Below are positions 17,420-26,903 of a stretch of DNA of 64,000 nt, in pieces (positions within the stretch are counted from its first letter, which is position 1; each line of letters opens with the position of its first letter). Origin of the DNA: an uncultured Eubacterium sp. (lineage in GTDB: Bacteria > Bacillota > Clostridia > Lachnospirales > Lachnospiraceae); assembly GCA_910577225.1 (NCBI GenBank), contig CAJTMV010000001.1, positions 1 through 64,000 of the forward strand. The letters are read 5' to 3'. The notes under the pieces were generated by a model that was not told the origin of the DNA, did no database searches, and saw nothing but the letters and a program-made list of their open reading frames with translations. A program made the position numbers and the translations under genes.

Positions 17420-19017
17420 CTTTGATCCATTCCTTCCCTGACTTCCGGCAAAAAATCTCCCCACGACAATTTACCATCACTGCATACAATCCTTACCCTT
17501 ACAAATTCCCCCATATCCGCAGCATCCACTGTTCCATCATATTCCCAGCCCAGCAACATTGTCCCATACTGCGGATATTTTTCATAAACATCACTTCTTT
17601 TCTGTCCATAGACTGCATAGCCTATAATTGTTCCATGACTGTTTTCGATCTGTACCCTGTCAATTTCCCTCCAGGCCAGATACCACCCCTTCATGTACAG
17701 CCTGCCGGTAATACGATCATAGAAATTCTCACCCAGATGGATCGGCATTTTTCTCAGCCACACAACCCTTTTTACAGCCAAAGCCTTATTATAAACAACA
17801 TGCATCCCCTCTTTACAGCGCCGCACAAACCGGGGATAAATCCTTTTTAATTGATGAATCATGGAAATCTTTCTCTTCGTTTCAGGCAGTACCGGTTTTA
17901 CAATTCTTAAATAAGGCGCTTTCGGATTCCGGTAATCATCCTGCAGATATTTTTTTAGTACGTCACAAATCGCATCCGCCCGCAGATTAAAATCCCCCAG
18001 CTCCCTGATCTGTGTTTTTAATTCTTTTTCCTCATAGTTTTCAACCGCAGCTTTTAATGCTTCCTGCATCGCAAGTATATTTCCACGCTCGCAATAGATA
18101 ACCCCCTCTTTATTTGTTTCCCGTAATACTGGCAGGTCATAGGCAATGCAGATCGTATTGCAGTACTGTGCTTCTACAGGCGGATAACCATATCCCTCAA
18201 AATAGGAAGGGAACAGCATAAATCTGGCTTTCTTTATTTCTTTAAATTTTTCCTCATCGGACAGCCTGCGCCTGATTTCGTATTGAAAATCATATTTTTT
18301 TGATAAAAACTCTAATTTATAGTCATACATGGCATTCCACTGCCCATTTCCTACAACAAATACCAACGTATATCCTGCCAGATACTCTCCTGCAATATCT
18401 ATAATATCTTCACCGCCTTTATGTTTATCTGCAAAACGGACAAAAGATATAATTCTTTTTTCTTTCTCCGCACATACTTTGTCGGCAGCTTTACTGTTTA
18501 TCGCCGGATACCAGTAATCAAATCTTGTATATTGCGGATACTCTGTATAATACTCTTTCGCGTACTTCATGGATTCTTTCGAGTTGCTGAGTACCAGGCA
18601 ACCGTCATTACACGTATCCTTCCAGAATTCCCACATTTTCTCATCCCTGTGCACAGGTGAGTATTGATTGAACCAATTCGGTGATTCAAAATTGCGCAAT
18701 ACTAATTTTGCCTTTTTCTTTCGGGCAAAATTACGGCACATCAAATAAAAATAATCTGTTTTGTCCTGATTTGGCACTAAAACAACATAATCCAGTTCAT
18801 CTTCATAGATATCCACCTGAAAATCAGCTGTGATCACCAGCCGTATCTGATCGTGCCCTTCGTATTCTTTAAAATCATCATAAAATATCGGATGATTGTT
18901 TGTAATAAACCAGACTGTATTTTCCCTTGCTGCCAGCCCCTCTGCCATAGTCCATGCATCATATCTTCCCCCGGAATATGTATTGGGCGGCATCGTTGAC
19001 ATAATCGCTATTTTCAT
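17416..19017 (-). CDS. GT4-type glycosyltransferase with C-terminal GW/RxD domain
   Basis: A 533-residue enzyme. Residues 1-380 form a GT-B fold of the family 4 type: MKIAIMSTMPPNTYSGGRYD at the start, and FPSYFEGYGYPPVEAQ carrying the donor-binding ExxxxxxxE. Residues from about 430 to 525 form an extra domain (MKGWYLAWREID, then QKRSDVYEKYPQY) that recurs in two neighbouring proteins. I start at MKIAIMST rather than 30 residues upstream because that is where the family fold begins. It should add a sugar to the cytosolic glycan before export. Donor and acceptor are unknown. Confidence 0.85.
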   Translation of the reverse strand: MKIAIMSTMPPNTYSGGRYDAWTMAEGLAARENTVWFITNNHPIFYDDFKEYEGHDQIRLVITADFQVDIYEDELDYVVLVPNQDKTDYFYLMCRNFARKKKAKLVLRNFESPNWFNQYSPVHRDEKMWEFWKDTCNDGCLVLSNSKESMKYAKEYYTEYPQYTRFDYWYPAINSKAADKVCAEKEKRIISFVRFADKHKGGEDIIDIAGEYLAGYTLVFVVGNGQWNAMYDYKLEFLSKKYDFQYEIRRRLSDEEKFKEIKKARFMLFPSYFEGYGYPPVEAQYCNTICIAYDLPVLRETNKEGVIYCERGNILAMQEALKAAVENYEEKELKTQIRELGDFNLRADAICDVLKKYLQDDYRNPKAPYLRIVKPVLPETKRKISMIHQLKRIYPRFVRRCKEGMHVVYNKALAVKRVVWLRKMPIHLGENFYDRITGRLYMKGWYLAWREIDRVQIENSHGTIIGYAVYGQKRSDVYEKYPQYGTMLLGWEYDGTVDAADMGEFVRVRIVCSDGKLSWGDFLPEVREGMDQR

Positions 19018-19114
19018 CCTTTCAACTGCCTCCTGTATACCTGCCTGTGTTACAGTTTTTCTTAAACCATGTAACACCTGCCAAAACATATACGATCTGC
19101 TGCACACCGTTTTA

Positions 19115-20695
19115 TTACAACATATACTTTTTCTCCTGTACTATTTTTGTACCATCCATAATACGGCATATAACCTCAGATATTTCGACCTGATCCATGT
19201 AATAATAAATACCGGAAAACGGCATCTCATATTCCGGATATTTTTTCTGAATATCCGGCCTTTTTAAATTCCACACTGCATATCCATGCAGTTTTCCCTG
19301 TACATAAACGCCTATTCTGCATGGCCCTTTTGACAGTACCCATCCGTAGACAAGAATCCCGCCGTTTTCTTTTTTTACCTTAATATTTTCCACCACTTCC
19401 GCCGCAGCCTCTGTGTTGCGAACCATACCCTCCGGAATTTCAGATAATACCAGCTGTCCATCCGCATTATATTTTTTCCTCAGCTCATCCGGCAGCTTTT
19501 TATTTTCAAGAGCATCGATATATGACTGCTGCAACGTATAATATCTTTTTCCATGCCTTTTCTCGCCTTCAGACACAGAATATAAAACAGAGTCCTGATA
19601 TCTGTGGTAGGTATTTTTCTTTCTGTTCCGGTCAAAAGTCGGATGGCAGATATGTCCGCTCTGTACCAGTTCAAAATACTGCGCATCCTGTGCATGTGCC
19701 CAGAAATCTTCGTTACTGCGGGTTTTACTTTTGCCGTCACACCCCAGAATAAAAATATTATCACAAAAAGTATGTATGATCGGCAGCATATGAATATTAA
19801 AGGTAGAATCCAGCTTTGGCAGCCCAAACAGCCGAATCAAATCGTAATTAGGTTCATCCATGACCTGTTCCGCCAGTATTACTTTATCTGCAATTTCCGG
19901 GCACTGTTCCAGAAGCAGGTATCCAAACGGTGCTGTCGTCAGATAATATGCTTCGCTGTTTTTTAAATATCTTATCAAATCATTGCGAAAAGTCTCTGCA
20001 TACAAAGACACCCCCAAATGCGATACTACATCTCCGGCAGTTACAAACTGCGGTTTAATATGGGACAGTAATTTTTCATTCTGCACAATGGAATTGCATA
20101 CTACGCAGACACAATTGGAAAAGTCAAACTGTTCCGCCGTTTCCAGAGAAGGCCCTGTCCCAAACACACATCCCGTTTTCCATCCCTTCGCTCTTATTTG
20201 ATCTGCATAGCAGACAAATCTGTTATAACTTTCCTGAATAATTTTTTTCTTTTCTTCTTCCGTCTTAAAATAGCGCCAGATTAAGTCGCAATATCTTCCA
20301 TATTCCGCTGCACTTTCATCATTGGTATCTATATTGACAACCTTGACACCCTTGCGCTGCAGTCTGTTCATCCATTCGCTGTCACATTTTTTCCACAGCA
20401 GAACTACTGCCGCATTTTCCGCATCTTTTGTGATTTTTGACAAGTTTGTCTGTATCCGGATATGATCTGTAGGCGCCCTTGAACTGCCCATATGCTGCGG
20501 CCGGCTGCCTAACGTAATATCAGATGTTTTATATAAATGAACTTTGGCGCAGTGATTATTCTGTGCCGGAAAATACCAGCATGCCCGGTAATAATGACTG
20601 GCCAGCTCTTCCTGAGAATCAAATTCCGGATAATATACAATTTTCTGCTCCGGTTTCCTGCACATCAGTTCTTTTAACTTCTTTTGAATTTCCAT
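19115..20695 (-). CDS. MptE-like / DUF115 protein with C-terminal GW/RxD domain
   Basis: A 526-residue protein. The central DUF115 core includes GCVFGTGPSLETAEQF (GTGPS at 179-183), VCNSIVQNEKLL, FVTAGDVVSHLG and FILGCDGKSK. The last ~85 residues, from about 442, form the same accessory domain as in the flanking glycosyltransferase and Wzt (VYGWVLSKGPCRIGV, then KRPDIQKKYPEYEMP). Bacterial DUF115 proteins occur in cell-surface glycan loci; the reaction here is unknown. It lies between the ABC exporter ATPase and the GT4 gene, all in one direction. Confidence 0.75.
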   Translation of the reverse strand: MEIQKKLKELMCRKPEQKIVYYPEFDSQEELASHYYRACWYFPAQNNHCAKVHLYKTSDITLGSRPQHMGSSRAPTDHIRIQTNLSKITKDAENAAVVLLWKKCDSEWMNRLQRKGVKVVNIDTNDESAAEYGRYCDLIWRYFKTEEEKKKIIQESYNRFVCYADQIRAKGWKTGCVFGTGPSLETAEQFDFSNCVCVVCNSIVQNEKLLSHIKPQFVTAGDVVSHLGVSLYAETFRNDLIRYLKNSEAYYLTTAPFGYLLLEQCPEIADKVILAEQVMDEPNYDLIRLFGLPKLDSTFNIHMLPIIHTFCDNIFILGCDGKSKTRSNEDFWAHAQDAQYFELVQSGHICHPTFDRNRKKNTYHRYQDSVLYSVSEGEKRHGKRYYTLQQSYIDALENKKLPDELRKKYNADGQLVLSEIPEGMVRNTEAAAEVVENIKVKKENGGILVYGWVLSKGPCRIGVYVQGKLHGYAVWNLKRPDIQKKYPEYEMPFSGIYYYMDQVEISEVICRIMDGTKIVQEKKYML

Positions 20696-20711
20696 TACAA
20701 TTTCTCCATTT

Positions 20712-22898
20712 CTAATATATTTCTGCGACTGTCCGGATCCATTTTCCCAGTTTTTGACTGCCTTTTTGATTCAAAGAACTCGTTGTAAGGCAATAATCAG
20801 AAAGATTAAAATCAGTCATTTCTACAAATTCTATGTTTTTCAGGCCCGCCAATCCTTCCTGAAATATTTTCCATCCAAGATCCTGTTCTTTTTTCAATAA
20901 TTGTAAAAAATCATATTCTTCCTGCTGTGCGCAAATATATTCTCTGTTTGGAAGCCTGATGCATATTGCTTTTTCGAATTGCTGCAGAATTACACACCAG
21001 TCTTTCATGATATGATCGATCACCTGTTCATTTACTTTAGAATTAAAATCAAACTTTGCATAACAGGCGTTTAAAAAAAATGTCTGATCTTTTTGAATTT
21101 CTCTGAAATTTCCCTCATACATCCGATTATAGAATCCCAAAAAATCCTCCTGTTCCTGTATAAAATAATTTTCCCAGTTTAAGCGATCTATTTCCTCATC
21201 GATTTTCTTCCCGTCTTTTGCATAGGAATTCCAAAAAGATGCTTCGTAGATAAGCACGGCAGTTTTTTTTGGCTGGCTATCCTTAAGATATCTTTGCATC
21301 ATCCTTTTCAACTGTCCTGTATTACAGATAAAACTCAGATTCATCCATCCTCTGCGAAAATAATCTCTTGCATACCATGTATGATCTTCATCGACACTTA
21401 GCCCAAGTCCATTTCCTAATCCAAATACAATGTGATGCGCTTTCCTGTCACATGGCCCTCTCAATCCTAATTCGTTAACCTTTAAATCAAATCCCAATTC
21501 TCGTTCCATACTCATATAGTTTCTCTTAAACAAATAGCCAATATCTTCGTAATTTTCAAATAACGCGTAATACCTCCTTCTGGTCTGCAAAGAAATAAGA
21601 TTAAATCCTCCCATAAAATATTTTTGGTATATTTTCAGACATTCTTTTTCCGTATGTTTATGTTTGGATTTCCATATGATGTTCTCTGGACATGCTTCTG
21701 TTGTGACCTCTGTCTTCGAAACTACAGACATTTCCGGTTTATCATTTTGGCATATCAATACCGTAACTTCCTGTGGTGGAAAAGATACCTGTTTTATAAA
21801 TTCCCATCCGGCAAATTTATCTAACGGATACCGGCTGCCTTTATATATCCCCGTTCTGTGCAGATGGCAGTCTGCTTCTCCTATTATGTTGCCTTCGATA
21901 CTCATTTTTATATTTGTATATGCATGAACCGGCAGGTTCCACCCTTTCATATAAAGTATCTGCTCATCCTTATAATATTTACACACATCCACCTTTTCCC
22001 GAACCATCGGCTCCGTTTTCACGAGTACCTCCGGATTCTTTTTTTCCGCATTTTTATCTGCTTTTTTTATTCTTTTCTTTTTTTTCGCTTTCTTTCCCTC
22101 TTTCTTTACCACTTTTGCTTTTCTATGTTCGATTATCACATTTTGATGCTCCAGCATATATTCACAATAACGGTCACATATTTTACCCGGTTCGCCTTGC
22201 GCTGCAATTTCGCCATTATGCATCCAGATCACACGGTCTGTGAAATCTACAATCTGCGTCATATCATGGGAAACAATAATAACAGTCTTGCCGCTGTTAA
22301 TCATTTCCACCATTTTTGCTTTGCTTTTTCTTTTAAAATTCTCATCTCCTACGCCGAATACTTCATCAACGATTAATATATCCGCATCTACCTGCACTGC
22401 TATCGCAAATCCCAGTTTGGCCCTCATACCGGAAGAATAATTTTTCACCGGATATTTTATGAACTCGCCAAGTTCGGTAAACCGAATAATGTCTTCCATG
22501 ACTGCATCCAGATAGCCTTTACTTCTTCCTAAAATAGAACCATTCAAATAAATATTTTCGATTCCTGTTAATTCCAAATCAAATCCTGCACCCAATTCCA
22601 ATAATGGCGCAATGCTCCCGATTACATCCACACTTCCTTCAGAAGGTTTGATCACATGTGCAATTGCCTTTAATAAGGTACTCTTACCGGCTCCGTTATG
22701 TCCGATAATCCCTATACGCTCTCCCTGTTTAATCGTCAGATTGATATTCTTAAGCGCAACAAATTCTTTATGCTCCAGCTTACGCATAATCGCTTTATCA
22801 AGATACTCTTTGATCCCGTCAATTTTTTCACCTGGCATCCGGTATCTTACTGTCAGATCTTTCATGACTACCGCATCTTCTTCATTTTCCCATTTCAT
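20712..22898 (-). CDS. Polysaccharide ABC exporter ATPase (Wzt/TagH type) with SGNH-like C-terminus
   Basis: A 728-residue fusion. Residues 1-250 are the exporter ATPase: Walker A GHNGAGKST (66-74), signature YSSGMRAKL (154-162), Walker B ILIVDEVFGVGD (174-185). A Lys-rich linker follows at 258-288. Residues 300-395 form the accessory domain (MKGWNLPVHAYTNI) shared with two neighbours. From 440 to 728 the pattern is that of an SGNH fold: NELGLRGP (475-482), GLGNGLGLSVDEDHTWY (493-509) and a C-terminal TSSLNQKGSQKLGKW. The nucleophile Ser is Asn and the Asp/His pair is not kept, so this part may only bind glycan. It pairs with the permease 19 bp upstream. Confidence 0.88.
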   Translation of the reverse strand: MKWENEEDAVVMKDLTVRYRMPGEKIDGIKEYLDKAIMRKLEHKEFVALKNINLTIKQGERIGIIGHNGAGKSTLLKAIAHVIKPSEGSVDVIGSIAPLLELGAGFDLELTGIENIYLNGSILGRSKGYLDAVMEDIIRFTELGEFIKYPVKNYSSGMRAKLGFAIAVQVDADILIVDEVFGVGDENFKRKSKAKMVEMINSGKTVIIVSHDMTQIVDFTDRVIWMHNGEIAAQGEPGKICDRYCEYMLEHQNVIIEHRKAKVVKKEGKKAKKKKRIKKADKNAEKKNPEVLVKTEPMVREKVDVCKYYKDEQILYMKGWNLPVHAYTNIKMSIEGNIIGEADCHLHRTGIYKGSRYPLDKFAGWEFIKQVSFPPQEVTVLICQNDKPEMSVVSKTEVTTEACPENIIWKSKHKHTEKECLKIYQKYFMGGFNLISLQTRRRYYALFENYEDIGYLFKRNYMSMERELGFDLKVNELGLRGPCDRKAHHIVFGLGNGLGLSVDEDHTWYARDYFRRGWMNLSFICNTGQLKRMMQRYLKDSQPKKTAVLIYEASFWNSYAKDGKKIDEEIDRLNWENYFIQEQEDFLGFYNRMYEGNFREIQKDQTFFLNACYAKFDFNSKVNEQVIDHIMKDWCVILQQFEKAICIRLPNREYICAQQEEYDFLQLLKKEQDLGWKIFQEGLAGLKNIEFVEMTDFNLSDYCLTTSSLNQKGSQKLGKWIRTVAEIY

Positions 22899-22917
22899 AT
22901 TCTGCCCAGCCCCTGTC

Positions 22918-23697
22918 CTACAGATAATAAATAAACTTGTCCTGATTTTTCTTAAATATCACGATACCTGCTACAAATGCCAGCACTGCAGCGAAACTGC
23001 AGTAGACGACAACATCCCATGCCGGCAATACGCCATAATAAATAGGGCTGCGAAATGCTTCCACAAATTTAAACATTGGATTGATCCATAGAAAAACCTG
23101 ATAGTCTTGTGGGATGATCTCAGCCGGATAAAAAATAGCTGAAAAATACATAACAACCGTTAAAAAAATTCCATAAATATGCTCCATATCCCTGAAAAAT
23201 ACATCCACCGTAGATATCATCAGCCCAACGCCTGTAGCAAAAATAAAAAAGATCATAAATAGTACCGGCACAATCAACAGATTGACAGTAAAATCAGCTT
23301 TTGTAACAATCATAACTACAAGCAGCGCCAAAAAAGAGACTGCAGACGTAATAAAATTAGAAAGTACTTTGGAAAATGTAATAATGTATTTAGGTACATA
23401 TATTTTCTTAATGATCGGCGCCGCACCTGGAATAGATTTTAATGCCTCAGTTGTCGCCCTGGAGAAAAAATCATAAAAAACACGCCCTGATAACATATAA
23501 ACCGGAAAATTTTCAATATTTCTTTTAAAAATTGTAGAAAAGATCACACTCATAACTGCCATATTTAAAAGAGGATTAAAAAACGTCCAAAACAATCCCA
23601 AAAAAGAATCTTTATATTTTTTGCTGATATCCCTTTTTACTAAAACGATCAGCAGATAATAATTTTTCTGTATACTGCTTATTATGTTTTGAATCAT
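22918..23697 (-). CDS. Polysaccharide ABC exporter permease (Wzm/TagG type)
   Basis: A 259-residue ABC-2 type membrane protein with about six TM helices. The cytosolic N-terminal segment VKRDISKKYKDSFLGLFWTFFNP is the hallmark of O-antigen and teichoic-acid exporters (RDxxxRYxxSxLGxxW). It would form the channel that carries the lipid-linked glycan out of the cytoplasm, driven by the adjacent ATPase. The presence of this pair and the absence of Wzx/Wzy genes mean the polymer is finished inside the cell. Length and topology are normal. Confidence 0.9.
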   Translation of the reverse strand: MIQNIISSIQKNYYLLIVLVKRDISKKYKDSFLGLFWTFFNPLLNMAVMSVIFSTIFKRNIENFPVYMLSGRVFYDFFSRATTEALKSIPGAAPIIKKIYVPKYIITFSKVLSNFITSAVSFLALLVVMIVTKADFTVNLLIVPVLFMIFFIFATGVGLMISTVDVFFRDMEHIYGIFLTVVMYFSAIFYPAEIIPQDYQVFLWINPMFKFVEAFRSPIYYGVLPAWDVVVYCSFAAVLAFVAGIVIFKKNQDKFIYYL

Positions 23698-23721
23698 TTA
23701 TGTATTACACTCCGTTTATTT

Positions 23722-24654
23722 CTATAAATTATACCGTTCTTCCTCAATTACTAAAGGCCGCTTCATTGTGCGGATATTGATATTTGAAATATACTCTCCC
23801 AGCACTCCGATAAATAACAGCTGTATGCTTCCCAAAAAGAAGACTCCAAACAAAATTGCTGCCGTACCAATGGGATAGTCAATAATATGAAAAATCTTTA
23901 AAATAAATGTAACTGCTGCCAGAAGAAAGCTGCAGACTGCAATCAGCAATCCTGTCAATACCGCAATCCGCATAAACGTCTTGGAATATGAAGTAATCCC
24001 CAGTGCAGCCACATCATAAAGTCCCTTGAAATTAAAGGAGGACTTCCCATGCTCTCTTTTATTCTGCTCATAAAACACTTTCTTACATTCCGGGGCCAGT
24101 TCAGCTACGATACCTCTTAAATACGGAAGCGGATCTTCCAATGCACCAAATATTTTAATCACGGACCGATCATATAATCCAAAACCTGTAAATTGCTCGA
24201 TATGCTGAATGTCTACTATTCTATTGATAAATTTGTAATAGCACCCTCTGATAAAATATATAAGCGAATTTTCTTTACTATTATTTTTAATGCCTGCTAC
24301 CACAAGATTTCCTTTTTCCCACTCATGCACAAACTCAACAATAAGCTCCGGCGGATCCTGCATATCTGCAAATAACAATACTGCTGCATCTCCTTTTGCC
24401 TGTGTCAGTCCATAATAGGTAGACTTGGAAAACCCAAAATTTTTCATATTGAATATATATTGGATATTGTCATCCTTTTTTGCCAGTTCCCTGATTCTTG
24501 TCCTGGATGAATCCAGCGAACAGTTATCAATAAATAATATATCATATCCATATCCGGACAGATTCTTTTTGAAAACATCCGATACACGTTTATACACTAA
24601 CTCAATGTTCTCTTCCTCATTATAAGTAGGAATAACTATTGTAATAGATTTCAT
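23722..24654 (-). CDS. GT2 polyprenyl-phosphate glycosyltransferase (GtrB/ArnC-like)
   Basis: A 310-residue membrane-associated family 2 glycosyltransferase. ITIVIPTYNEEENIELVYKR opens the domain, LFADMQDPPELI holds the DxQDPP motif, and FTGFGLYDRSVI the acceptor region. Two TM helices lie at about 235-260 and 270-295, followed by the family ending (GVLGEYISNI). Relatives transfer a sugar onto undecaprenyl phosphate, usually for a GT-C enzyme that works outside the membrane. Here the DUF6311 membrane protein would be a natural partner. It lies 2 bp upstream of the epimerase. Confidence 0.87.
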   Translation of the reverse strand: MKSITIVIPTYNEEENIELVYKRVSDVFKKNLSGYGYDILFIDNCSLDSSRTRIRELAKKDDNIQYIFNMKNFGFSKSTYYGLTQAKGDAAVLLFADMQDPPELIVEFVHEWEKGNLVVAGIKNNSKENSLIYFIRGCYYKFINRIVDIQHIEQFTGFGLYDRSVIKIFGALEDPLPYLRGIVAELAPECKKVFYEQNKREHGKSSFNFKGLYDVAALGITSYSKTFMRIAVLTGLLIAVCSFLLAAVTFILKIFHIIDYPIGTAAILFGVFFLGSIQLLFIGVLGEYISNINIRTMKRPLVIEEERYNL

Positions 24655-24655
24655 C

Positions 24656-25555
24656 TTACTTTTCCTCTATCATCTGTTCAATTCCCTTTTCAAGATCAAA
24701 TTGTGGTTTCCATCCAAGCTTCTTTAAATCTTCGTTTGCAGCACAGGAACTTTCCAGTTCATTTTCATACATTTGCTTTTTACCAAATTCCAATACCGAA
24801 CTGCTGCACAGCTTTTCTTTGGCCAGCAGCACAAATGACTTTAAGCTTGTCTCTGTCCCGGTACCTACTTCAAAATGATGAAAACTTCCCGGCGCAAAGC
24901 ATGGCAGCCGATCCAGTACAGTCATATAGGCTGATACCACATCATCTATATAAATCCAGTCCCGCTTCTGTGTCCCTGCACTCAGCTCGATCACCGGGAC
25001 ATTCTCACGCAGGCTTTTTACCAGACAGTCTACAAATTTCTCCGCATGGTCATCCATGCCATAAATATGCTCCGGCTGAAGATTAATAAAAACCATCCCT
25101 GTTTTCTCTATATGATTTCTGGCTATCATGCAGAACATATCTTTTGAACGTACATATGCATCCATATAAACCTTCCTGCCATTCCAACGCTGTTGTTCTA
25201 TCTCCCGTACAAAAAATGTACTCGTATTTATAAAATATCTGCACCCGTACCTCTCTGCATATTTCATTAACTGCAACGGAAATACCAGATTACTTTCATA
25301 TGCATCAAAATAATGAATATCATCCCTGCCATAGTTTGTCGCACAATGAATCACGACTTCTATCTTATTTTCCACAAACAGGCTTTCCAGCCGTATCCTG
25401 TCACTGTCAAGCCATCTGGCACGGTCAAAGAAGCCAGCTACTCTTCTGCAGTCTGACGTGGATCGTTTTACACAAACTACATCATATCCCTGTTCTGCCA
25501 GCTTTTTTAATAATCTGCTTCCCAAAAAACCTGTCGCACCTGTTAAAAGTATCAT
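24656..25555 (-). CDS. NAD-dependent epimerase/reductase, CDP-abequose synthase-like
   Basis: A 299-residue short-chain sugar nucleotide oxidoreductase. GATGFLG (6-12) binds the cofactor; TSTFF and YVRSKD carry the Ser/Tyr/Lys catalytic residues, and QKRDWIYIDDV the nucleotide-sugar contact. It directly follows rfbH (10 bp), and the neighbouring rfbF makes CDP-glucose. In Salmonella and Yersinia the enzyme in this position reduces CDP-3,6-dideoxy-4-ketoglucose to CDP-abequose or CDP-paratose (RfbJ/RfbS). That role is likely here, but the stereochemistry cannot be told. Confidence 0.72.
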   Translation of the reverse strand: MILLTGATGFLGSRLLKKLAEQGYDVVCVKRSTSDCRRVAGFFDRARWLDSDRIRLESLFVENKIEVVIHCATNYGRDDIHYFDAYESNLVFPLQLMKYAERYGCRYFINTSTFFVREIEQQRWNGRKVYMDAYVRSKDMFCMIARNHIEKTGMVFINLQPEHIYGMDDHAEKFVDCLVKSLRENVPVIELSAGTQKRDWIYIDDVVSAYMTVLDRLPCFAPGSFHHFEVGTGTETSLKSFVLLAKEKLCSSSVLEFGKKQMYENELESSCAANEDLKKLGWKPQFDLEKGIEQMIEEK

Positions 25556-25565
25556 TCTCTTCTCC

Positions 25566-26900
25566 TCAGGAAACTGCTTCTTTTATGATTTGCACCATAT
25601 CATCAAGCATTTCATCGGTTAATCCCGGATAAACGCCTATCCAGAATGTATCTTTCATAATCCGGTCCGTATGTTCCAGAGTTCCAACTACGCGGTATCC
25701 TGTTCCGGCCGCCCGCATTTGATCAAAACAAGGATGTTTTATGAGGTTTCCGGCAAACAGCATTCTTGTCTGAACTCCCCGCTGCTCAATTTCTTTCACT
25801 ACTTTTCTCCGTTCTATCCCGCTCCTGCACGTTAACAAAAATCCAAACCAGCCCGGTTTTGAATTCCGGCAGGCAGCAGGCAGAATCAGCCGGTCTTCCA
25901 GCTCCGCCAGTTTCTGGTATAAATATTTATAATTATGCCTTCTTTGTTTGGTAAACGCCGGCAGTTTATCGAGCTGTGCGCATCCTATCGCAGCCTGCAG
26001 GTCCGTAGCTTTAAGATTATATCCAAAGTGTGAATATACATATTTATGGTCATATCCAACCGGCAGTTCTCCATACTGTTTATCAAAACGATGACCGCAG
26101 CGGTTGTCCTGCCCGGACCTGCATACACAGTCACGTCCCCAGTCTCGGAAAGAACGGATGATTTGATTCAGCAGCGGATGATTTGTATACACAGCTCCGC
26201 CTTCCCCCATGGTCATATGATGCGGCGGATAAAAAGATGATGTACCAATATCGCCAATTGTCCCCGTAAATTTTTCCTGCCCGTCTATCACATATTTTGC
26301 GCCCAGTGCATCACAGTTGTCTTCAATCAACCATAAATGATATTTTTCACAGAACCTTTTTACGGCCTGCAGATCAAATGGATTCCCCAGCGTATGTGCT
26401 GCCATGACTGCTTTTGTTTTTTCCGACAAAGCATCTTTCAGCATCTCAACATCCATATTGTATTGCGGTATCGTGACATCTATGAATACCGGAACCGCAC
26501 CATATTGTACAATTGGCGCTGCCGTAGTCGGAAATCCTGCTGCGACTGTAATAACTTCATCTCCAGGCTTGATCTGCCTGTCTCCAAGCAAAGGCGATGT
26601 CAATGACATAAACGCAAGCAGATTTGCAGACGAGCCTGAATTCACCAGGGTACAATAGCGGACTCCAAGGTATTCCGCAAACTTTTCCTCAAACATTTCC
26701 GTATACCGCCCGCTCGTAAGCCAAAATTCCATTGCGGCATCTGCCAGATTACACATTTCTGCGGAATCATATATTCTGGATGCATATGGAATTTTGTCTC
26801 CCTTTTGATATGGTTTTCTCTGATGATATGTCTCACAGTATTCCCTTACCAAATGCAGAATTTTCGCTCTGGCTTCTGCTTCCGTATGATTCTCAAACAC
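25566..26900 (-). CDS. rfbH: CDP-4-dehydro-6-deoxyglucose 3-dehydrase (RfbH/E1)
   Basis: A 444-residue PMP- and [2Fe-2S]-dependent dehydrase that removes the 3-OH of CDP-4-keto-6-deoxyglucose, giving 3,6-dideoxyhexoses. It has the DegT aminotransferase fold, but the PLP lysine is replaced by His in SSFYPPHHMTMGEGG (His227/228), the diagnostic change. Cys258, Cys260 and Cys268 reproduce the C-x-C-x7-C part of the iron-sulphur motif, and Cys196 could be the fourth ligand. Length is normal. It needs CDP-4-keto-6-deoxyglucose from RfbG and electrons from an E3 reductase; neither gene is in the window. Confidence 0.92.
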   Translation of the reverse strand: MFENHTEAEARAKILHLVREYCETYHQRKPYQKGDKIPYASRIYDSAEMCNLADAAMEFWLTSGRYTEMFEEKFAEYLGVRYCTLVNSGSSANLLAFMSLTSPLLGDRQIKPGDEVITVAAGFPTTAAPIVQYGAVPVFIDVTIPQYNMDVEMLKDALSEKTKAVMAAHTLGNPFDLQAVKRFCEKYHLWLIEDNCDALGAKYVIDGQEKFTGTIGDIGTSSFYPPHHMTMGEGGAVYTNHPLLNQIIRSFRDWGRDCVCRSGQDNRCGHRFDKQYGELPVGYDHKYVYSHFGYNLKATDLQAAIGCAQLDKLPAFTKQRRHNYKYLYQKLAELEDRLILPAACRNSKPGWFGFLLTCRSGIERRKVVKEIEQRGVQTRMLFAGNLIKHPCFDQMRAAGTGYRVVGTLEHTDRIMKDTFWIGVYPGLTDEMLDDMVQIIKEAVS

Positions 26901-26903
26901 GCT

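Noticed and set aside
21858..22376. Plus-strand frame rich in Phe, Tyr and Leu suggesting a membrane protein
   Set aside because: It is antisense to the Lys-rich linker of the exporter ATPase, which explains the hydrophobic bias.
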